From the NCBI RefSeq assembly GCF_002583405.1, contig NZ_BCMJ01000002.1, forward strand, positions 186,001-250,000: a stretch of 64,000 nt of DNA, given 5' to 3'. Below are positions 58,426 to 64,000 of this stretch, piece after piece (positions within the stretch are counted from its first letter, which is position 1; each line of letters opens with the position of its first letter). The DNA comes from Secundilactobacillus silagincola. Its GTDB lineage: Bacteria; Bacillota; Bacilli; Lactobacillales; Lactobacillaceae. Under the pieces are notes generated by a model. It was not told where the DNA came from. It saw only the letters and a program-made list of their open reading frames with translations, and made no database searches. Made by a program: the position numbers and the translations under genes.

Positions 58426-59052
58426 TTGGCCAAGAAAAAACGCCGCAGTAAAAAGAATAATTCACAGGGTGTAGCAACATTAGTCTTTTTGTTAGCCTTA
58501 TTTGTCATCGGTGGCGGACTAGGTGTACGCTATGTCATGAATAATTATCTGGCTAACCAGCAGACTCAAACCAACAAGTCAGCTAATACGGAGACCCCTG
58601 AACAGCGCCAGCAACGTCAGTTTATTGATTCAGTGGCAAAACCCGCAATTAACGTTTATAAGGATAACCATCAAGTGTTGCCGAGTATCGTAGTTGCACA
58701 AGCCATTATCGAATCCAATTGGGGTCATTCTCAGTTATATCAAGACGCCAAGAATCCGTTTGGTATCAAGGGCAGCTATAACGGACAAACCAAATCGTTT
58801 CCGACTACCGAGTACGTTAATGGTAAAGAAGAGCGAATCAATGCCAACTTCCGGGTCTATCCGAATTTGGAAGCGGCAATTTTAGACCATGACGCGGTGG
58901 TTGCCCAGCAGTTTTTGCCAGCCCACGTCACTAATTACCGTACTGCGGCAAGACTATTGCAGCAAAACGGCTACGCAACGGACCCTTCATATGCCAAGAA
59001 ATTAGTTAATGTCATCAATACTTACAGTTTGAATCGGTTTGATGGTTACTAA
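58426..59052 (+). CDS. membrane-anchored N-acetylglucosaminidase (GH73)
   Basis: About 208 aa: a basic cytoplasmic start (AKKKRRSKKNN), one membrane anchor (about 17-40), a short linker, and a GH73 domain (about 60-205) with catalytic Glu in AQAIIESNWGHSQL, NPFGIKGSYNG and the C-terminal YATDPSYAKKLV. I favour TTG 58426 because GGAG lies 9 nt before it, while the ATG at 58411 has no ribosome site. It cleaves peptidoglycan glycan strands on the outer face. Confidence 0.88.
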   Translation: MAKKKRRSKKNNSQGVATLVFLLALFVIGGGLGVRYVMNNYLANQQTQTNKSANTETPEQRQQRQFIDSVAKPAINVYKDNHQVLPSIVVAQAIIESNWGHSQLYQDAKNPFGIKGSYNGQTKSFPTTEYVNGKEERINANFRVYPNLEAAILDHDAVVAQQFLPAHVTNYRTAARLLQQNGYATDPSYAKKLVNVINTYSLNRFDGY

Positions 59053-59129
59053 AATATCGAACTTCCTGCTTGATACCCTTGGGTGATTTCTGTATGATAC
59101 AAATATTAAGACCACGATAGGAGAGATGT

Positions 59130-59903
59130 TTGAGATTGTTTGATCTAATCGGAAAGCTTTACGGGCCATTTTTTGATTTGCATAATTGGGAAACCGTCAT
59201 CAGTTCAGGTAGCGACTGGCTGGTGATCTTTTCACTGGTACTGATCGAGTGTTTACTTTCAGTGGATAATGCGGTGGTACTGGCTGCTCAGACCCAGGCA
59301 CTGCCCACCAAGGAACTGCGCGAAAAGTCGCTGTTTTACGGCATCTGGGGTGCCTATATTTTCCGCTTTCTGATTATTGGAATGGGCGTTTACCTGATCA
59401 ATTTTTGGGAAATTAAAGTTTTAGGAGCGGGTTACCTGCTCTTCTTAACGGTGCAATATTTCTCCAAGTCACGAGTTAAGCATACGCGTAAATTAGTGTC
59501 CGGCAAAAAAAGGCGTATCTCGCTGTTTTGGTCCGTGGTCATGCAAATTGAATTGATGGATATTGTCTTTTCAATCGACTCAGTACTCGCTTCACTAGCG
59601 ATTTCATCTAATCCAGTCATTGTTTTGATTGGTGGCTTGATCGGTATTTTAGCTATGCGTGGCGTGGCTGAACTGATTATCAGATTAATGCGTTTCATTC
59701 CAGAACTCGAACCAATGGCATATGGCTTGATTGCTTTGATTGCCGTTAAGTTGTTTGTAAGTATTCCGATGATTGATATTGAAATTTCAGCGACTACCTT
59801 TGGACTTGTTGTCCTGGGCGCAGTCGTACTCACAGTGATGATTCACTTTATTCGAAGAAAGGGGAAACGGACAGCAGATGGCAGTCACGATAACGAAGGA
59901 TAA
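59130..59903 (+). CDS. TerC family membrane protein (YkoY-like, probable manganese exporter)
   Basis: The 257 aa protein has seven or so membrane helices. Metal-binding acidic residues lie in the repeated motifs LIECLLSVDNAVVLA (about 33-47) and IELMDIVFSIDSVLAS (about 145-160), hallmarks of TerC/YceF/YkoY proteins. These export manganese or load it on secreted enzymes. Start TTG 59130 follows AGGAGAG. No yybP-ykoY riboswitch fits in the short upstream gap. It overlaps the thioredoxin gene by 26 bp, so the two are coupled. Confidence 0.88.
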   Translation: MRLFDLIGKLYGPFFDLHNWETVISSGSDWLVIFSLVLIECLLSVDNAVVLAAQTQALPTKELREKSLFYGIWGAYIFRFLIIGMGVYLINFWEIKVLGAGYLLFLTVQYFSKSRVKHTRKLVSGKKRRISLFWSVVMQIELMDIVFSIDSVLASLAISSNPVIVLIGGLIGILAMRGVAELIIRLMRFIPELEPMAYGLIALIAVKLFVSIPMIDIEISATTFGLVVLGAVVLTVMIHFIRRKGKRTADGSHDNEG

Positions 59904-60198
59904 TTTAGCTGAAGAAACCGCTACTGGAATGGTCCTCGTTGATTTTTGGGCGGACTGGTGCGCACCATGTAAAATGATGGATCCGGTGCTTGAACAATTG
60001 GAATCAACGTATGGGGATCGCATCAAATTCGGCAAATTAAATGTGGAACATAACCAGGATTTGGCTATGAACTACAAAGTGATGAGTATTCCTAGTCTAG
60101 TCCTTTTCCGCGATGGTAAGGCCGTCGAAAAAGTGACAGGCGTGTATCCTAAAGATAAGTTAGCCAAGTATTTAGACAAAAAATTAGCAACCAATTAG
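59878..60198 (+). CDS. thioredoxin
   Basis: The 106 aa single-domain thioredoxin has the active site WADWCAPCKMM (Ala in place of the usual Gly of WCGPC), LNVEHNQ, and cis-Pro in SIPSLVLF. It reduces disulfides in the cytoplasm. The start lies inside the 3' end of the TerC gene behind GGGGAAACGG. The WCAPC active site is a known natural variant that may shift redox potential. It is followed 12 bp later by a dehydrogenase gene. Confidence 0.93.
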   Translation: MAVTITKDNLAEETATGMVLVDFWADWCAPCKMMDPVLEQLESTYGDRIKFGKLNVEHNQDLAMNYKVMSIPSLVLFRDGKAVEKVTGVYPKDKLAKYLDKKLATN

Positions 60199-60210
60199 GG
60201 GGCTTTATTT

Positions 60211-61077
60211 ATGAAATTAGGATTTATCGGTACGGGTGTCATGGGTGGTGCCATTGCGGGCCATCTGTTAGATGCCGGTCATGAGTTAGTAGTTTATAAC
60301 CGGACCAAGTCCAAAACGGATGCGTTGTTGGCTAAGGGTGCAACCTGGGCTGATACGCCTGCCAAAGTTGCACAACAAGCGGATATCATCTTTTCAATGG
60401 TAGGTTATCCAACTGATGTAGAGTCGATTTATTTCGGCGATCAAGGCATCTTCAGTACGTTAACGGCAGGTAAAACGGTGGTGGATATGACCACTAGTAC
60501 CCCAACGTTGGCAGAAAAAATTGCTGCGAAGGCCGAAGAACTTCACGCTCATGCACTGGATGCACCGGTTTCAGGCGGTGACGTTGGTGCTAAAAACGCC
60601 ACATTGACGGTGATGGTCGGTGGTGATCAGGCAACCTATGACGCAATGAAGCCGTTATTCGAGTTGGTTGGGCAAAAAGTTCACTTGTTCGGACCAGCGG
60701 GCAAGGGTCAGCATACCAAGATGGCTAATCAAATCATGATTGCCGGTACCATGACTGGAACCGTTGAAATGATGGTTTACGCTCAGCGTGCCGGTTTGAA
60801 GATGACGGATGTTTTAGACACGTTAAGTAGCGGTGGTGCCGATAACTGGAGCATGGACAACTACGCTCCCCGAATTCTGAAGGGTGATTACACACCCGGT
60901 TTCTTTGCTAAGCATTTCCTGAAGGATTTGCGGATCGCGTTAGATGAAGCGGATAAAATGAAACTTGACCTACCCGCAACTAAGTTAGCCAAACAGCTCT
61001 ACGAAACCATGGTTGACGAAAAAGGGCTCGGTGATGATGGTACTCAGGGCCTCATTAAACTGTATGAAGATCTTTAA
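60211..61077 (+). CDS. beta-hydroxyacid dehydrogenase (3-hydroxyisobutyrate dehydrogenase family)
   Basis: The 288 aa NAD(P) enzyme has the Rossmann motif GFIGTGVMGGAIAGHLL, VYNRTKSK after strand 2 (Arg suggests NADPH), the substrate motif DAPVSGGDVGAKNATLTVMVGG (about 117-138), and the catalytic Lys in GKGQHTKMANQI. It reduces small 2-oxo or semialdehyde acids; the substrate is not known. It is likely co-transcribed with terC-trx, with a strong terminator following. Confidence 0.9.
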   Translation: MKLGFIGTGVMGGAIAGHLLDAGHELVVYNRTKSKTDALLAKGATWADTPAKVAQQADIIFSMVGYPTDVESIYFGDQGIFSTLTAGKTVVDMTTSTPTLAEKIAAKAEELHAHALDAPVSGGDVGAKNATLTVMVGGDQATYDAMKPLFELVGQKVHLFGPAGKGQHTKMANQIMIAGTMTGTVEMMVYAQRAGLKMTDVLDTLSSGGADNWSMDNYAPRILKGDYTPGFFAKHFLKDLRIALDEADKMKLDLPATKLAKQLYETMVDEKGLGDDGTQGLIKLYEDL

Positions 61078-61084
61078 CGCAACT

Positions 61085-61126
61085 AAAAAAGCTAATGGAC
61101 AGTTCAACTGTCCATTAGCTTTTTTG
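61085..61126. terminator. bidirectional terminator
   Basis: AAAAAAGCTAATGGACAGT pairs with ACTGTCCATTAGCTTTTTT around a TCA loop. Confidence 0.93.
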
Positions 61127-61135
61127 GTTGACGTA

Positions 61136-61909
61136 CTATTCTTGTAAGTCGGAGAAGAAACTATACAGCTTTTCTTGTGTCAATTGCTGTTTTTCGTCAC
61201 CAGAAACGTCGTAAGTAATCTTCCCATCACTGATCACTACCAGTCGGTTACCATACTTAAGAGCATCATCCAAATGGTGGGTGATCATTAAGCAGGTTAG
61301 ATTTTGAGCAATGATCCGTTCGTTAGTTGCGGTCATCAACTCCTGCGAGGTTTTTGGATCTAAGGCGGCAGTATGTTCATCCAGCAATAAAATATCTGGT
61401 TTTTTCAACGTTGCCATTAAGAAACTGAGTGCTTGACGCTGACCGCCGGATAAGCTGCCAGTAGGTGTGGTTAAGCGTTCATTCAACCCGTTACCCATGC
61501 CACTAGTCATTTCTTTAAACTCAGCCATGTGCTGCTTGAGATGACGTGGCGTTAAATGGCGATGTTCGCCGCGCTTAGTCGCTAATAACAAGTTTTCAGC
61601 TACGGTCATGCGGGGCGCGGTGCCTAACTTTGGATCTTGGAAAACCCGGCTCAGAAAACGGGTCCGCCGTTCCTCAGATTCGTTAGCAATACTTTCACCG
61701 CGAAGTAAAATGTCGCCGGAGTCAATGGTTAAATTACCCGCGATGGTGTTGAACAGCGTGGATTTACCGGCACCATTAGAACCCAAAATTGTGATAAAGT
61801 CACCCTCATTAATACTGAGGTTTAAATCTTTTAATAGGGTAAGTTCTTCAGGTGTGTTGCGGTTAACTTTAGTCACCACGTGTTTTAACTCTAGAATTGG
61901 TTTAGTCAT
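61136..61909 (-). CDS. ABC transporter ATP-binding protein (TrpXYZ-like)
   Basis: The 257 aa ATPase has GSNGAGKSTLF (Walker A, about 42), SLSGGQRQALSF, ILLLDEHTAALDP and ITHHLDDAL. The SFLMATLKKPDILLLDEHTAA region is typical of the ATPase partnered with TrpX-type binding proteins. It overlaps the permease gene by 8 bp. The three-gene cassette most likely imports tryptophan or another aromatic amino acid; this comes from the binding-protein family. Confidence 0.9.
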   Translation of the reverse strand: MTKPILELKHVVTKVNRNTPEELTLLKDLNLSINEGDFITILGSNGAGKSTLFNTIAGNLTIDSGDILLRGESIANESEERRTRFLSRVFQDPKLGTAPRMTVAENLLLATKRGEHRHLTPRHLKQHMAEFKEMTSGMGNGLNERLTTPTGSLSGGQRQALSFLMATLKKPDILLLDEHTAALDPKTSQELMTATNERIIAQNLTCLMITHHLDDALKYGNRLVVISDGKITYDVSGDEKQQLTQEKLYSFFSDLQE

Positions 61910-62810
61910 GAGTAGAAATCCCCCGTTTCCAAACGCGCTTTAAATTGAACATATCCCGGAAGACTGGCACCATCATGCAAAGGGCCAAAACAACGGACGA
62001 GAACAACTTTAAATCGTTGGTGTTGAAGCCTAACTTTAAGACGACTAGCAGGACGAAACGGTAGAGGATCGAACCTAAAGTTACGGCAACCAGTCGTTGA
62101 TTCATGGTCAATTCACCAAAGGCAACTTCACCAATAATGATAGAGGCCAGCGCAATGACGATGACTCCGATGCCCATGTTAACATCAGCGTAACCGTCGT
62201 TTTGAGCAACTAAGGCGCCACCTAAGCCAATTACGCCGTTTGATACCATTAAGCCCATGATTTTCATATTATCAGTCTTGATGCCTAATGATCGGGCCAT
62301 CTTCTCATTATCACCAGTGGCGATGAAGGCTTGACCGAGGTCGGTTTGCAGGAAGTAAATTAAGACTAAAGTTAAGATAACGATCACGGTGAAGCCAAGG
62401 AACACACTGTCAAAATACATTGGGGCGTGTGCGAAAATTGGTAATTTCAGTAGGGAGGGTTTATCTAACAGTGTCAGGTTAGACCGGCCGTGCATGATTC
62501 GTAAGTTGACGGAATAAGCCGCGGTCATGACTAAAATACCGGCTAACAAAATTGGAATACGTCCCTTGGTGTATAACAAACCGGTTGCTAAACCGCAGAG
62601 CATACCTACACCGATGGCAATTAGCGTTGCCCAGATCGGACTGATGCCGTTATTGATTGCGGCAACACAGGCAGCAGCTCCCATGGGGAAAGTACCTTCA
62701 ACCGTCATATCAGGGAAATCTAAGATTCTAAAAGTTAGGAAAAGTACCAGTCCGAGGGTTGCCCAGAGCAGTCCTTGACCGATGGCAGAAACGCCTAATC
62801 CAAATGTCAT
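61902..62810 (-). CDS. ABC transporter permease (TrpXYZ-like)
   Basis: The 302 aa permease has eight or so membrane helices and the branched-chain-permease-like fold (LivH group), with the early motif RILDFPDMTVEGTFPMGAA and later ATGDNEKMARSLGI, a loop that contacts the ATPase. ATG overlaps the binding-protein gene by 4 bp and the ATPase gene overlaps it by 8 bp, so all three are co-translated. Confidence 0.9.
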   Translation of the reverse strand: MTFGLGVSAIGQGLLWATLGLVLFLTFRILDFPDMTVEGTFPMGAAACVAAINNGISPIWATLIAIGVGMLCGLATGLLYTKGRIPILLAGILVMTAAYSVNLRIMHGRSNLTLLDKPSLLKLPIFAHAPMYFDSVFLGFTVIVILTLVLIYFLQTDLGQAFIATGDNEKMARSLGIKTDNMKIMGLMVSNGVIGLGGALVAQNDGYADVNMGIGVIVIALASIIIGEVAFGELTMNQRLVAVTLGSILYRFVLLVVLKLGFNTNDLKLFSSVVLALCMMVPVFRDMFNLKRVWKRGISTHD

Positions 62811-63802
62811 TTGATGATTTCCCCCTTCTTTTGTGCTTCTTTAACTAGTGAGCTAGGGAAGGTGATTCCCAGCCGGTTAGCTTCTTTCATGTTCAGGATC
62901 AAATCACCGTGGCGAATGAATTTAATCGGTGTTGTGGCTGGCTTTTTGCCCTTTAAAATATCAGCAGTCATGCGGCCGGTTAAGACGCCCAGCTTGTACT
63001 GGTTGATACTGTAAGTGGCGAGGCCACCGCTTTTAACCATGGTATCTACGGCTGGAAAAACGGGAATTTTAGCAGCGTTAGAATTCTTGATCAGCGTCTG
63101 CATGGCTGAGGCCACCGTGTTGTCGGTAGGAATGTAAACAGCATCCACGGTTTGAACCATTTGCTGTGATACTTGATCCACATCGTTGGTATTAGAAATG
63201 GAATAAGCCTTTAAGTTGATGTGTTCGTCTGCACATAATTGTTTGAACTGCTTGTACTGAGCGGCGGCTGAATCGTCACTGGACGTGTAGAAGATACCCA
63301 ATGTCTTCATCTTTGGTACGACTTGTTTAATGAGACCAAGTTGTTCCTTCAAGGGTGCCTGGTCGGACACACCCGTGATGTTATGTCCTGGTTGCTGGTT
63401 ATTCTTGACGAGGCCAGCACCTTTAGGGTCGGTAACCGCACCTAACACAATTGGAATTTTAGAAGTTGCATTGGCTAAGGCCTGTGCTGAAGGTGTTGCG
63501 ATCCCAATTGTTGCGTCGGCATCTTCATTGACAAAACGGTTACTCATGGTCATCAAATTACTCTGATCATTTTGTGCGTTTTGAAAATCGATTTTGATGT
63601 TTTTGCCAGGGTGATAACCCTTCTCCTCCAAGCCGTGAATAATACCGTGATGGATAGAATCCAGAGCAGGATGGGACATGAGTTGCAAAATACCGACCGT
63701 TGGCTTGGCAACTTTAGCGGGCTTACCCGTCCCGCCTTCGCCAACGAAAGCGAAACCTAGAAAGATAACAATAATAGCGATTAAAGCATATAGTCGCTTC
63801 AT
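62807..63802 (-). CDS. ABC transporter substrate-binding protein, TrpX-like
   Basis: The 331 aa protein has an N-terminal hydrophobic signal or anchor (about 3-22, no lipobox Cys) and an ABC_sub_bind fold: VGILQLMSHPALD, GIATPSAQALAN, IPIVLGAVTDPKGAGLV, VDAVYIPTDNTVAS and GLATYSINQYKLG. This set matches the TrpX group of tryptophan-binding proteins. ATG 63802 fits TTGGGGA. The leader upstream is highly structured, so attenuation is likely. Confidence 0.88.
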   Translation of the reverse strand: MKRLYALIAIIVIFLGFAFVGEGGTGKPAKVAKPTVGILQLMSHPALDSIHHGIIHGLEEKGYHPGKNIKIDFQNAQNDQSNLMTMSNRFVNEDADATIGIATPSAQALANATSKIPIVLGAVTDPKGAGLVKNNQQPGHNITGVSDQAPLKEQLGLIKQVVPKMKTLGIFYTSSDDSAAAQYKQFKQLCADEHINLKAYSISNTNDVDQVSQQMVQTVDAVYIPTDNTVASAMQTLIKNSNAAKIPVFPAVDTMVKSGGLATYSINQYKLGVLTGRMTADILKGKKPATTPIKFIRHGDLILNMKEANRLGITFPSSLVKEAQKKGEIIK

Positions 63803-63836
63803 GATTCGATTCCCCAATCTAAAATTAATTTGAAAT

Positions 63837-63983
63837 AAAAAAGGCGACCCCCTCGCAGAAGTCGTCTAGGAAGCGCGACGTGCAAGGTTAGTCATGCAGC
63901 GTCACTCATATGATAAAGTAACCGGCAAGACACGTGTATTGAACATGTTGTTCAAACCGCATCAAATAGGGCGGTTTGGTTAC
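63837..63983 (-). promoter_or_regulatory. structured 5' leader of the TrpXYZ-like operon (unidentified RNA element)
   Basis: On the minus strand GGTAAC...GGTTAC close a domain containing AAACCGC-loop-GCGGTTT and GAACAACATGTTC. A second stem GTGACGCTGCA pairs with TGCACGTCGC (one bulge). A last weak hairpin GACGAC/GTCGCC is followed by a T-run (terminator-like). It has no T-box core and no riboswitch signature I know. The window ends at 64000, so the 5' end may be missing. Confidence 0.55.
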
Positions 63984-64000
63984 CGGGATTGCCAGGAACT

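Noticed and set aside
59053-59129. yybP-ykoY manganese riboswitch before terC
   Set aside because: The gap is only 77 bp and lacks the conserved loops of that riboswitch.
63837-63983. T-box riboswitch before the TrpXYZ-like operon
   Set aside because: No GGGTGGNACCGCG-like core is present before the terminator-like hairpin.

Overview
The window reads as chromosomal DNA of a lactic acid bacterium of the family Lactobacillaceae. Evidence: low-to-moderate GC, strong AGGAGG-type ribosome sites, many secreted SH3/NlpC/amidase wall enzymes, an Flp-type (FNR-like, two-cysteine) regulator, PyrR-type attenuators, ECF vitamin transport, and no respiratory genes. The genus cannot be fixed from the sequence alone. 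There is no prophage, integrase, rRNA or CRISPR array; the only mobile gene is one stand-alone tnpB.

Layout. 0-12 kb: universal stress protein, a heterodimeric ABC exporter, a YibE/F membrane pair, an N-acetylmuramoyl-alanine amidase, a PerR/Fur-type repressor, a 6-phosphogluconolactonase-like protein and a membrane-anchored SGNH hydrolase. 12.2-16.2 kb: a tight three-gene minus-strand operon made of an XPD/DinG-like helicase with an N-terminal PD-(D/E)XK nuclease domain, a second PD-(D/E)XK-like protein and an sce7725-like protein; it is the best candidate here for an uncharacterised DNA-processing or defence module. 16.3-18.8 kb: PyrR attenuator with pyrB-pyrC. 18.8-24.9 kb: small and secreted proteins, the Flp regulator with a perfect FNR-type box, tRNA-Ala, an MFS exporter and a HAD phosphatase. 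25-31 kb: T-box-controlled O-acetylhomoserine sulfhydrylase, a protein built of four Sm-like repeats, a DegV protein, a macro-domain protein. 31-37.4 kb: NlpC/P60 enzyme, lipoprotein, TPP-riboswitch-controlled YkoEDC thiamine/HMP ECF transporter, MFS transporter. 37.5-42.7 kb: second PyrR attenuator with pyrF-pyrE, two Cof-type HAD phosphatases, a MarR regulator and a flavin disulfide oxidoreductase that share an operator motif. 43-48 kb: nucleoside hydrolase, tnpB, PrsW-like protease, ferredoxin/thioredoxin-NADP reductase. 48-64 kb: LTA synthase, phosphatase, VOC dioxygenase, NlpC/P60 enzyme, MerR regulator, MMPL transporter, Ntn amidase (bile-salt-hydrolase family), glucosaminidase, TerC, thioredoxin, beta-hydroxyacid dehydrogenase and a TrpXYZ-like ABC transporter behind a folded leader.

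The most striking unexplained structure is a set of palindromic intergenic elements of two families (A, about 115-130 bp; B, about 70-246 bp). They occupy nine of the fifteen convergent gene junctions, and none was seen elsewhere in the window. Family A keeps a fixed scaffold: GTGY/RCAC stem, GA/GA internal loop, two covarying stems split by a 4-nt GTTT-like bulge, and a GGAG/TGCA internal loop. The long apical stem is different in almost every copy but always self-complementary. Several copies begin inside the stop codon of the gene before them. This looks like a structured RNA or REP-like element family acting at 3' ends; its function is inferred, not shown.
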